Assembly (NCBI GenBank): GCA_963169175.1
Contig: CAUJFK010000184.1
Span: 1-5,765 of the forward strand
DNA length: 5,765 bases
Reading direction: 5' to 3'
Origin: Acidobacteriota bacterium
Lineage (GTDB): Bacteria > Acidobacteriota > Blastocatellia > Pyrinomonadales > Pyrinomonadaceae
A model generated the notes under the pieces. The model did no database searches. It was not told the origin of the DNA and saw only the letters and a program-made list of their open reading frames with translations. The translations under genes and the position numbers were made by a program. Shown in pieces: positions 1-5,765 of the stretch (positions are counted from its first letter, which is position 1; each line of letters starts with the position of its first letter).

Positions 1-40
1 ACTTCACGCGCTGTTACTTTTTCAAACGCGGTACGAACCT

Positions 41-48
41 GATAATCT
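41..48 (+). promoter_or_regulatory. Possible -10 element close to the ChaN-like start codon
   Basis: GATAAT (41-46, one mismatch to TATAAT) overlaps TAATCT (43-48, a TANNNT form) and ends 6-8 bases before the ATG at 55. There is no Shine-Dalgarno sequence in this stretch and no good -35 box. If this is the -10 element, transcription would start at or next to the ATG, giving a leaderless or nearly leaderless mRNA. The assignment rests on a short AT-rich match only. Confidence 0.25.
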
Positions 49-54
49 AATCGA

Positions 55-957
55 ATGAAGCTCTTTTTCTCGCTGCTTATTGCAGTATTTCTTATGGCTC
101 AAACATCGCTTGGCCAAGTTGCCTATTCTGACGCTCAGTCGCGGGTATTCGACGGTAAGGGATCTGACGCGTCGATCGCGGCTATAGTAAAGGCTGCGGG
201 TGACGCCGACGTGGTGTTTTTGGGCGAAGAACACGACGATGCCGTCGGCCACGCGTTTCAGGCAGAGGTTTTCCGGCGGTTGGTCGAGGCCTATTCCAGC
301 CAACGCCCGATCGTGCTTTCATTGGAGATGTTCGAGCATGACGTCCAGATCGTATTGGACGAATACCTGGCAGGGCTGATATCCGAGCAGCATTTTCTGT
401 CAAGTTCGCGGCCGTGGGGAAACTACAAAACAGACTATCGGCCGCTGGTCGAATTGGCCAGGGAGAAGAAACTTTCGGTCATCGCCGCCAATGCCCCGCG
501 GCGGTATGTGAACATGGTCTCAAGGGGCGGCCGCGGAGCACTTGACCGGCTCTCGAAGACCGCGAAAAGCTGGGTCGCACCGCTTCCTTACGCTGAGGCG
601 TCGCCGCAATATTCGCAGAAGTTCAAGGCACTGATGGGCCCGAGCGCCGAAGCACAGATGGGAATTGACAATATCCTGTCCTCGCAATCGCTGTGGGACG
701 CGACGATGGCTTATTGGATAACGGATGGCTTAAAGCGTCAGAAAAATGCGCTTGTTGTTCATCTAAACGGCAGCTTCCATACCGCCAGCAGGCTTGGGAC
801 CGTGGAGCACGTGCTTCGATACCGACCAAAAACAAGGGCGATCGTTGTAACGATGAAACCCGAGACAGACTTCAAGTCATTTGACCAGGCAAAATACGCG
901 GGCTTGGGAGATTTTGTGGTGCTGACCGATGGATCGGTCCCAAGGAGCAAGCGGTAA
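55..957 (+). CDS. ChaN-like haem-binding-uptake family protein, secreted
   Basis: A complete 300-residue protein of the ChaN family (Tiki/EreA-like superfamily, old name DUF399). Visible family motifs in order: GEEHDD at residues 57-62 with a further His66, LEMFEHDVQ at 90-98, W121-x-NY with DYRPLVE at 127-133, NAPR at 146-149, QSLWDATMA at 211-219 and HLNGSFH at 236-242. Family knowledge: Campylobacter ChaN binds haem and is linked to iron uptake, but the biochemical role in most bacteria is unproven, so haem or iron handling here is inference. Residues 1-20 form a signal peptide (Lys2, then a hydrophobic run, cleavage likely after SLG). Unlike ChaN lipoproteins there is no lipobox cysteine, so the product is probably free in the periplasm. 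ATG at 55 is the natural start: an in-frame stop lies 12 bases upstream and the signal peptide begins there. No Shine-Dalgarno sequence is visible. The gene stands alone, convergent with the S9 peptidase gene. Confidence 0.9.
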   Translation: MKLFFSLLIAVFLMAQTSLGQVAYSDAQSRVFDGKGSDASIAAIVKAAGDADVVFLGEEHDDAVGHAFQAEVFRRLVEAYSSQRPIVLSLEMFEHDVQIVLDEYLAGLISEQHFLSSSRPWGNYKTDYRPLVELAREKKLSVIAANAPRRYVNMVSRGGRGALDRLSKTAKSWVAPLPYAEASPQYSQKFKALMGPSAEAQMGIDNILSSQSLWDATMAYWITDGLKRQKNALVVHLNGSFHTASRLGTVEHVLRYRPKTRAIVVTMKPETDFKSFDQAKYAGLGDFVVLTDGSVPRSKR

Positions 958-968
958 AACTTTCATGC

Positions 969-1052
969 GTGGCCTTTGTGTCTTCCCTTTGAGCCTTTGT
1001 GTTAAAGAAAGAATCTAAACACAAAGACACGAAGGGATGACACAAAGGCCAC
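969..1052. repeat. Long imperfect inverted repeat with CACAAAG units; likely bidirectional terminator
   Basis: Arms 969-1003 and 1018-1052 match at 31 of 35 positions as an inverted repeat around a 14-base A-rich loop. Each arm also has internal direct repetition: CCTTTGTGT at 973 and again at 994, and ACACAAAG at 1019 and again at 1040, so both arms share a 21-base period. It fills the gap between the convergent ChaN-like and S9 peptidase genes, starting 12 bases after one stop codon and ending 30 bases before the other. A transcript from either side would fold into a long hairpin, so a role in ending transcription or stabilising mRNA 3' ends is likely. Similar CCTTTGTGT-rich intergenic repeats are familiar from other bacterial genomes. 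There is no open reading frame of note here. Confidence 0.8.
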
Positions 1053-1081
1053 GGAGAGCATTTGGGTTCAGAGCACGAGTG

Positions 1082-3439
1082 TTAATTTGCTCTAACCGCC
1101 GTAAAACTGACGATCCCAATTCCCGGAACATCCATCGTTCCGCTCATCTTATCGCCCTCAATGGTTCCGTCAATACCTATCGTCATTGCCTGGCCTTGGA
1201 CGTCTGCCTGAAGAATAGCCTTGACCTTGGGCCCGTTGACCTTGCCTTTCTCGAACGTTCCGCCGCCAGCGGCTGATGCCATTGTGCCGGTAAAGTCACT
1301 CCCGGATTGCTTGAATTCAACAGCAAGGCCGATCACCTGGCCTCCCGCATCGACAGACATTGTCCATCTGCCCGCAACATTCGCGGCCGGGCCCTTTGCT
1401 TCGCCCGTTCCGTTGCCGGCACTTGGGGCCATGATCGTCACAGACTTTGGATCGACCGTTATTTCCTGCAGCCTCTTTGCGACGGCCGGCGTCATTGATT
1501 CCTGGTAACGTCCGCCTATGTGTTTTGCAAGGAATTTCTCCGATGCGGCGATCATCGCCATGTTATTGACCGGCCGGGCAAAGCCGTGGCCCTCATCGGG
1601 TGCGACGAGATATTCGACCGTATAGTTTCGTTTCTGCAGGGCATAAACGATCTGGTCCGATTCGCGCTTATTGACACGCGGATCGTTTGCTCCCTGGACG
1701 ACCATCAGCGGCGTTTTTATCTTATCCGCTGAAGTAAGCGGCGATTGCCGTTTCATTTGAGCAAGGCCTTCAGGCGTGTTCGGGTCGCCCATCCGTTTAT
1801 AGAACGTGGTGCGGATCGCTTCCCAGTACGGCGGGATCGATTGAAGAAGAGTTTCAAGATTTGACGGGGCAACTATTGCCACGCCCGCGGCATATTCATC
1901 GGGTGTGAACGCGACGCCAGCCAGGGTCGCATAACCGCCGTAGCTGCCGCCCATTATCGCAACACGCTTCGGGTCGGCAATGCCTTGTTCAACAAGCCAC
2001 TTTTTGCCCCAGGTGACATCATCCTGCATCTTCTGGCCCCATTCGTTGTTGCCGGCGTTCAAGAACTTTTTGCCATAGCCGGTCGATGCCCGAAAGTTTG
2101 GCTGGAGCACGACATAGCCTCGGTTTGCAAGGAATTGGGCATAGGAATGATAGCCCCACGAATCGCGGCCCCACGGGCCACCGTGGACGAACAACACGGC
2201 CGGCAGGTTCTTGCCGGTCGAACCCTTCGGTATCGTCAGGTAAGCCGGTATCTCAAGGCCGTCGGACGATTTGTACCTGACCGCCTTCATCGGCGACAGG
2301 GCAGACCGGTCGAGCTTTTCACGGACCTGATAGAGCGTACTGAGGTTTTTGGATTTTACATCGTAGGTCCAGACCGTTCCGGGATCGACATCGCTGGACG
2401 AAACTATCAGAAACCTCATTTCGTCGCGTGTGGCGGACTGAAAATCAATGTCGCGGTCGCCCAGGCGTTTCTTAATATCGTTGTAGATCTTTTCGACCTT
2501 TTTATCCTTGAAATAAATGCGTCTCCGATCATCCTCGTAGATGGTGGCCTCGATATTGTCCGTCAGGTCCGAGAACCAGACGGCGCCAAGGTCAACCTTG
2601 TTCAGCGGATCGCCTTCTACTTTCGCGGCTGCGCCTGTCTCCGCATCCAGCAGCATTAGCTCGATCAGGTCGGCATTGCCCTTATTGGTGCGAAGATATA
2701 CGTGCTTGTTGTCCTTGTGAAACTGGATCGGAGCACAGGTTTCAAAGGCGTTGCAGTCGTATATTTTTGTTGCCTTGCCATCGGCGCCGATCTTTAAGAT
2801 CTCGGTGTCGCCGTTCTGTGCCGCTCGGGTTGCGAGCCGGAGCTTGTCCGTGGTGTCGAGCACCATTCCCTGATAACGATCACGGTTCTCGCTGATCAGC
2901 GTGCGTTCACCTGTTGAGATCCTGACCTTGTAAAGGTCGTGCCATGCCTTGTCACGGTCGTTGATGCCGACGTAGATCGCATCGGGATCAGATTTAGGCA
3001 CGGCCTGGATGATCGCACGGACGCCTTTTGCATCGGTGATGTTTCGCGCCGCCGGGACATCTGAACCCGCCGAAGGTTTGTCGGCCGGGTTGACGGCGTA
3101 GACATTGAAATTTTCATCGCCGCCTTTGTCCTGGACGAAAAGGATGTACTTGCCGTCGCGCGACCAAAAATAATTTCGCACCGGCCGGGCCGTGTCCGCC
3201 GTCATTGGCCTGGCGGCCGAGAATGGTTCGGCAAAGCCCTTGACCCAAACGTTCATCGTGCCGTTGAGCGGTTTGATGAACGAGATATATTTGCCATCCG
3301 GCGAGATCTGGGCACCGGCGTATTCCGGATTGCCAAAGATAAGCTCGCGGTCGATGACAGGGGGAAGCTGTGCGTTTGAGATCGCGGCCCCGCCGAAAAG
3401 TACGACGAATAGACTCAGTGTCATGCAAAGTTTGTTCAT
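1082..3439 (-). CDS. Secreted S9 family prolyl-oligopeptidase-type peptidase with extra C-terminal domain
   Basis: A 785-residue serine peptidase of the S9 family, closest in style to the S9C acylaminoacyl-peptidase/dipeptidyl-peptidase-like group, which cleaves short peptides. Residues 1-23 are a signal peptide (cleavage likely after SNA), so it acts outside the cytoplasm. Residues about 35-380 form the beta-propeller that gates substrate access (for example SPDGKYISF near 46 and SRDGKYILF near 93). The alpha/beta-hydrolase part has HGGP at 419-422, the nucleophile Ser499 in GGSYGG, Asp586 in GANDPRV and His618 in EGHGF: a complete catalytic triad. After the usual end near 645 come a low-complexity linker rich in Gly/Ala and a beta-rich domain of about 96 residues (690-785) that the family does not need. 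The ATG at 3439 is chosen because the signal peptide begins there; the upstream sequence has only a weak GG-containing ribosome site. The gene lies 159 bp downstream of yraN in the same direction. Exact substrate is unknown. Confidence 0.95.
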   Translation of the reverse strand: MNKLCMTLSLFVVLFGGAAISNAQLPPVIDRELIFGNPEYAGAQISPDGKYISFIKPLNGTMNVWVKGFAEPFSAARPMTADTARPVRNYFWSRDGKYILFVQDKGGDENFNVYAVNPADKPSAGSDVPAARNITDAKGVRAIIQAVPKSDPDAIYVGINDRDKAWHDLYKVRISTGERTLISENRDRYQGMVLDTTDKLRLATRAAQNGDTEILKIGADGKATKIYDCNAFETCAPIQFHKDNKHVYLRTNKGNADLIELMLLDAETGAAAKVEGDPLNKVDLGAVWFSDLTDNIEATIYEDDRRRIYFKDKKVEKIYNDIKKRLGDRDIDFQSATRDEMRFLIVSSSDVDPGTVWTYDVKSKNLSTLYQVREKLDRSALSPMKAVRYKSSDGLEIPAYLTIPKGSTGKNLPAVLFVHGGPWGRDSWGYHSYAQFLANRGYVVLQPNFRASTGYGKKFLNAGNNEWGQKMQDDVTWGKKWLVEQGIADPKRVAIMGGSYGGYATLAGVAFTPDEYAAGVAIVAPSNLETLLQSIPPYWEAIRTTFYKRMGDPNTPEGLAQMKRQSPLTSADKIKTPLMVVQGANDPRVNKRESDQIVYALQKRNYTVEYLVAPDEGHGFARPVNNMAMIAASEKFLAKHIGGRYQESMTPAVAKRLQEITVDPKSVTIMAPSAGNGTGEAKGPAANVAGRWTMSVDAGGQVIGLAVEFKQSGSDFTGTMASAAGGGTFEKGKVNGPKVKAILQADVQGQAMTIGIDGTIEGDKMSGTMDVPGIGIVSFTAVRAN

Positions 3440-3519
3440 ATTTTTTTACCGTTGATCTGCTTTGGGCCTGAAGAACACGCGGGCCGAAAAGGGAAGCCGC
3501 GACGAATGCCGATATATTG

Positions 3520-3567
3520 CCCGGCCGACCGGGAACGAAAGTATTCAAAGTTGTTCAAGATGTACAA
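3520..3567 (-). promoter_or_regulatory. Tentative promoter region for the S9 peptidase
   Basis: In the 159 bp gap between yraN and the S9 peptidase gene, the minus strand carries TTGTAC (3562-3567) and AATACT (3540-3545), 16 bases apart, a poor match to a sigma-70 promoter (3/6 and 4/6). A short GC hairpin, CCCGG and CCGGG around CCGA (3520-3533), lies just downstream and would sit near the 5' end of the mRNA. The rest of the gap to 3440 shows no riboswitch or other structure I can recognise. These are weak matches. Confidence 0.2.
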
Positions 3568-3598
3568 TCAGCCTGTACGATGCTTTACTTCAGAATGT

Positions 3599-4066
3599 TC
3601 AGGCATATTCCCAAATATCGCCTGTCCATGCGCGCTTTTTGAATTTTGCCTCTGACCAAAATCCTTTTATCAATTCGACGGTTGGGTTGCGGCCCATTAC
3701 GATAGTGACCACGTCGTAACGATGGCTAATGTCGCGGATGCCAAACATCCGTCTGTACACGCGTGACGTACGAATAATTTGTCGCTGCTTTCGCAAATTG
3801 ACGGCGGACAGCGGGCTGGCGAATTCATCAGAGCTACGGGTTTTGACCTCAATGAAGCACAATGTTTCGCCGTCGAATGCGATAATATCTATCTCACCGG
3901 TTACCTGGGCGTTGTTAGCGTTGCGGCCGATAGGCACCTTGAAATTGGCGATCACAAGGCGATAACCGTTCGATTCAAGATATTTTGCCGCGATCCGTTC
4001 GCCAAGATCCCCTAGCGACCTTGTGCTTTCAGGCTGTTGACCGTTATTCTGTTGCCGAAACGCCAT
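3599..4066 (-). CDS. yraN: YraN family (UPF0102) predicted endonuclease-fold protein
   Basis: A 155-residue cytoplasmic protein of the YraN/UPF0102 family, which has a restriction-endonuclease-like (Holliday-junction-resolvase-type) fold. Family signatures: LGERIAAKYLESNGY at 21-35, GEIDIIAFD at 57-65, FIEVKTR at 71-77 and a late YDVVTIV at 117-123. Asp60, Glu73 and Lys75 form the D...ExK pattern expected of a metal-dependent nuclease site; activity is unproven for most members. Length is near or a little above the usual 120-130 residues, owing to a 16-residue polar N-terminus, an insertion of about 10 residues between NFKVP and GEID, and a C-terminal tail. The ATG at 4066 is the only reasonable start before the conserved LGE motif. 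Ribosome binding is weak. The gene is divergent from the dehydrogenase, with 24 bases between the two starts, and lies upstream of the S9 peptidase in the same direction. The usual neighbours (such as rnhB) are absent here. Confidence 0.92.
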   Translation of the reverse strand: MAFRQQNNGQQPESTRSLGDLGERIAAKYLESNGYRLVIANFKVPIGRNANNAQVTGEIDIIAFDGETLCFIEVKTRSSDEFASPLSAVNLRKQRQIIRTSRVYRRMFGIRDISHRYDVVTIVMGRNPTVELIKGFWSEAKFKKRAWTGDIWEYA

Positions 4067-4081
4067 TTTCTAATTCAAACC

Positions 4082-4085
4082 GAGG
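4082..4085 (+). promoter_or_regulatory. Shine-Dalgarno site that sets the dehydrogenase start at GTG 4091
   Basis: GAGG, part of GAGGTGA, lies 5 bases before the GTG at 4091. This site and the signal peptide that begins at that codon favour GTG 4091 over the upstream in-frame TTG at 4037, which has no such site and would overlap the start of yraN by 30 bases. Confidence 0.65.
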
Positions 4086-4090
4086 TGAAT

Positions 4091-5386
4091 GTGAAGCAGA
4101 ATTTTATCAGAACTTTTCTTGCCGCGATAACGGTGTCGCTCGCTTTCGTGTTGGGTGTCACGGGCCAGAATGCTGACGGGCCCATCAAGCCGCCGGCCGC
4201 TCCGCGGATCGAACAAGCGGATCGAATGCCTGTTTCGACCTATGATCCAAAAGCTTTGCCGGCACCGTTTGCGACCGAAAGCGCAAGGCGGCCCTCGCGT
4301 ATCGTGCCGATGCCCGCCGACGGGAAACTGATCGTGCCCAAAGGGTTTCAAGTGAATGTGTTTGCCGAAGGCGGTTTCCGTGAACCGCGATGGATGGCGT
4401 TGGCGCCGAACGGAGATGTTTTTCTTGCTGATTCGCGGGCAAATACGGTTTATGTTCTTCGGGATAAGAACAAGGACGGAGTGGCGGAAGAACGGTTCGT
4501 TTTTTCCAATAAGCTCGCCCAGCCGTTCGGAATGGCGTTCAATCAGGGTTGGTTCTATGTTGCGAACACCGATTCGATCGTCAGGTTCAGCTATAAACCC
4601 GGCCAGACCGAAGCCGTGGGCGATCCGGAAAAACTGGTCGAACTTACACCCGGCGGATATAACCAGCACTGGACGCGCAATCTGCTTTTTTCGGCGGACG
4701 GCAAGAAACTCTATGTTTCGATCGGGTCGGCAACGAATGTCAGTGTCGAGGCAGACGCAAAACGAGCGGCAATCTCGGTTTACGATCAGGACGGGAAGAA
4801 CCATCGTATTTTTGCAAGCGGCCTGCGAAACCCGATCGGCCTTGCCTGGAATCCGAAAACTGGTGAGCTTTGGACGGCCGTGAATGAACGCGACGGGATC
4901 GGTGATGATCTGGTTCCCGATTACGCAACGTCGGTAAAGGACGGCGGATTTTACGGCTGGCCATACAGTTATATCGGCCAGAACGAAGACCCGCGGCGAA
5001 AGGGCGAAAATCCTGAACTTGTGAAAAAGGCTATCGTGCCCGACGTGCTTTTTCAATCGCATGTTGCGGCGCTTGGGATCCAGTTCTATTCGGGAATGAT
5101 GTTCCCAAAGGAATATCAGGGCGATGCCTTTGTCGCATTCCACGGTTCATGGAACCGGCAAAAACTCTCGGGCTACAAGATCGTCCGCATAAAATTCAAT
5201 AACGGAAAGCTGGCGGGGAACCGGTACGAAGATTTTGTCTCCGGCTGGCTGCCGGATGAGAATTCGAACGAGGTATGGGGCAGGCCCGTTGGGCTGCTTG
5301 TCGCGTCCGACGGTTCATTGCTCATCACCGACGACGGCGGCGACAAGATCTGGCGTGTGAGTTCAGTACAGAAGCCCGGACGATAG
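4091..5386 (+). CDS. Secreted PQQ-dependent sugar (sorbosone/glucose) dehydrogenase-like protein
   Basis: A 431-residue protein of the soluble-glucose/sorbosone dehydrogenase family (six-bladed beta-propeller quinoproteins). Known members oxidise sugars or related aldoses in the periplasm using PQQ. Counting from GTG 4091, residues 1-25 are a signal peptide (cleavage likely after VTG), followed by a Pro-rich linker to about 75. Key motifs: EPRWMALAPNGDVFLAD near 98-114, HWTRNLLFSADGKKLY at 193-208 (His193 matches the catalytic His of soluble glucose dehydrogenase), SGLRNPIGLAW at 243-253 (Arg246 matches the active-site Arg), NERDGIGDDLVPDY at 265-278, GFYGWPY at 286-292, AFHGSWNR at 349-356 and the closing blade TDDGGDKIWRV at 413-423. 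The key residues are intact, so activity is plausible; substrate is unknown. No PQQ synthesis gene is in the window. The start is GTG with GAGG 5 bases upstream. The last seven codons coincide with a partial copy of the downstream repeat module. The gene is divergent from yraN and convergent with the aminotransferase gene. Confidence 0.9.
   Translation: MKQNFIRTFLAAITVSLAFVLGVTGQNADGPIKPPAAPRIEQADRMPVSTYDPKALPAPFATESARRPSRIVPMPADGKLIVPKGFQVNVFAEGGFREPRWMALAPNGDVFLADSRANTVYVLRDKNKDGVAEERFVFSNKLAQPFGMAFNQGWFYVANTDSIVRFSYKPGQTEAVGDPEKLVELTPGGYNQHWTRNLLFSADGKKLYVSIGSATNVSVEADAKRAAISVYDQDGKNHRIFASGLRNPIGLAWNPKTGELWTAVNERDGIGDDLVPDYATSVKDGGFYGWPYSYIGQNEDPRRKGENPELVKKAIVPDVLFQSHVAALGIQFYSGMMFPKEYQGDAFVAFHGSWNRQKLSGYKIVRIKFNNGKLAGNRYEDFVSGWLPDENSNEVWGRPVGLLVASDGSLLITDDGGDKIWRVSSVQKPGR
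4101..4106 (-). promoter_or_regulatory. Possible -10 box for yraN inside the dehydrogenase gene
   Basis: On the minus strand the sequence is TAAAAT, one mismatch from TATAAT, about 35 bases upstream of the yraN ATG. A proper -35 box is not evident (TTATCG at an 18-base spacing is the nearest). If real, it lies over codons 4-6 of the divergent dehydrogenase gene. It is proposed because the 24 bases between the two starts are too short to hold a full promoter for either gene. Confidence 0.25.
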
Positions 5387-5495
5387 TCAGTGCAGAAGCC
5401 CGCACGTAGGATGGGCGTCATACCCAGGTACGCATTACGTCCATACTAACGTTCGGGCTCCTGCAATAATGCCCTTACTACGTGCGGGCTTCCGC
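5367..5495. repeat. Cluster of four copies of a ~30 bp AGCCCGCACGT repeat module, partly palindromic
   Basis: The module begins GCAGAAGCCCGCACGT and continues AGTAAGGGC-like to a final AT. Copies: 5367-5386 plus strand (partial, inside the dehydrogenase 3' end), 5392-5421 plus strand (full), 5434-5464 minus strand (full, diverged, one extra base), 5466-5495 minus strand (full). The second and fourth copies agree at 25 of 30 positions. The two minus-strand copies are in tandem with one base between them; the two plus-strand copies face them. The outer arms 5391-5409 and 5478-5496 pair at 18 of 19 positions, so the region can fold into a long hairpin. It fills the gap between the convergent dehydrogenase and aminotransferase genes and probably also acts as a two-way terminator. 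It has no coding content and no transposase nearby; it looks like a dispersed intergenic repeat family. Confidence 0.8.
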
Positions 5496-5501
5496 ATGTT
5501 C

Positions 5502-5765
5502 CTAATTTGCGGTTACGGTCTGCTCTGCTTGTCCTTCGCGGACGAATGTCAGCCATGGGGCGTTGTTCGGCGCCGGGCGTTCGGCACGGATGATCTTGAA
5601 GAACTCGTCCTGCAGGTGTTTGGTCACCTCGCCGCGTTTGCCCGAGCCGATGGTTATCTTATCGACCGAGCGTATTGGGCTGATCTCGGCGGCGGTGCCG
5701 GTGAAGAACAGCTCATCGGCCAGGTAAAGGGCTGCACGCTGAATGATCGCTTCCTGGACCTCGAT
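5502..5765 (-). CDS. ilvE: Branched-chain amino acid aminotransferase, C-terminal part (gene runs off the window)
   Basis: The minus strand is open from the window edge to a TAG at 5502-5504, encoding the last 87 residues. The segment reads VQEAIIQRAALYLADE, then FFTGTAAEISPIRSVD, then GKRGEVTKHLQDEFFKII, which is the hallmark C-terminal region of class IV PLP-dependent branched-chain aminotransferases: the FTGTAAE loop binds the cofactor phosphate, and the I-x-P-I-R-S-V-D strand follows it. The enzyme transfers the amino group between glutamate and the keto acids of leucine, isoleucine and valine in the cytoplasm. The full protein is usually about 300 residues, so roughly the first 200, including the PLP-binding lysine, lie outside the window. 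A polar tail ending TVTAN follows the conserved part. There is no sign of a frameshift. D-amino-acid transaminase relatives share the fold but lack this exact FTGTAAEISPIRSVD pattern. Confidence 0.9.
   Translation of the reverse strand: MEVQEAIIQRAALYLADELFFTGTAAEISPIRSVDKITIGSGKRGEVTKHLQDEFFKIIRAERPAPNNAPWLTFVREGQAEQTVTAN

Noticed and set aside
924..939. Perfect 7-base inverted repeat GACCGAT-GG-ATCGGTC near the end of the ChaN-like gene
   Set aside because: Short, inside coding sequence and without a following T-tract; the strong palindrome 30 bases downstream is a better terminator, so this is probably chance.
1985..2659. 224-residue plus-strand open frame inside the S9 peptidase gene
   Set aside because: It lies wholly opposite the conserved hydrolase and propeller region, with no family motifs or ribosome site.
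3114..3548. 144-residue minus-strand open frame extending upstream of the S9 peptidase start
   Set aside because: Most of it is a frame-shifted shadow of the peptidase N-terminal region. Its first 36 residues lie in the gap but show no motif, and the peptidase has an intact start and signal peptide of its own, so this is not a frameshifted gene.
3551..3580. GTTC/GTAC-rich stretch upstream of the S9 peptidase as a possible LexA-type operator
   Set aside because: Spacing and symmetry do not match any operator I can name, and TGTAC pairs occur easily by chance; there is no supporting context.
4037..4090. TTG start at 4037 for the dehydrogenase, adding 18 residues
   Set aside because: It overlaps yraN, has no ribosome site, and would bury the signal peptide behind a charged extension; GTG 4091 fits better.
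4070..5143. 357-residue open frame on the minus strand opposite the dehydrogenase gene
   Set aside because: It is antisense to a clear conserved protein, has no recognisable motifs, and also runs across the divergent gap; it is a by-product of codon bias.
5367..5495. CRISPR array
   Set aside because: The repeat copies face each other in opposite orientations, are spaced by 1 to about 12 bases rather than regular spacers, are diverged, and have no cas genes nearby.

Overview
The window reads as ordinary chromosomal sequence from a moderately GC-rich Gram-negative bacterium. Protein flavour points to Acidobacteriota, most likely class Blastocatellia: an S9 peptidase with an extra C-terminal beta-rich domain, a YraN protein with a small insertion before GEID, and intergenic CACAAAG-type and AGCCCGCACGT-type palindromic repeats. 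This assignment is an inference from familiarity; there is no rRNA or other phylogenetic marker in the window.

Layout from left to right: (1) a plus-strand gene (55-957) for a secreted ChaN-like protein; (2) a 124 bp convergent gap holding a long imperfect inverted repeat (969-1052), the likely two-way terminator; (3) a large minus-strand gene (1082-3439) for a secreted S9 prolyl-oligopeptidase-type peptidase with an unusual C-terminal extension; (4) a minus-strand yraN/UPF0102 gene (3599-4066); (5) a plus-strand gene (4091-5386) for a secreted PQQ-type sorbosone/glucose dehydrogenase-like beta-propeller, starting only 24 bp from the divergent yraN start; (6) a cluster of four copies of a roughly 30 bp repeat module (5367-5495) between convergent genes; (7) the 3' end of a branched-chain amino acid aminotransferase gene (5502-5765, minus strand), cut by the window edge.

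The genes do not form one pathway. Three of the five encode exported proteins with clear signal peptides (haem/iron-type ChaN fold, peptidase, quinoprotein sugar dehydrogenase); the other two are a predicted nuclease-fold protein and an amino acid enzyme. yraN and the S9 peptidase lie in the same direction with 159 bp between them, and may or may not be co-transcribed. The remaining neighbours are convergent or divergent. I see no tRNA, rRNA, CRISPR array, transposase, phage gene or defence system, and no convincing evidence of a new multi-gene system. The most interesting non-coding signals are the two intergenic repeat structures, one of which appears to have extended into the 3' end of the dehydrogenase gene.
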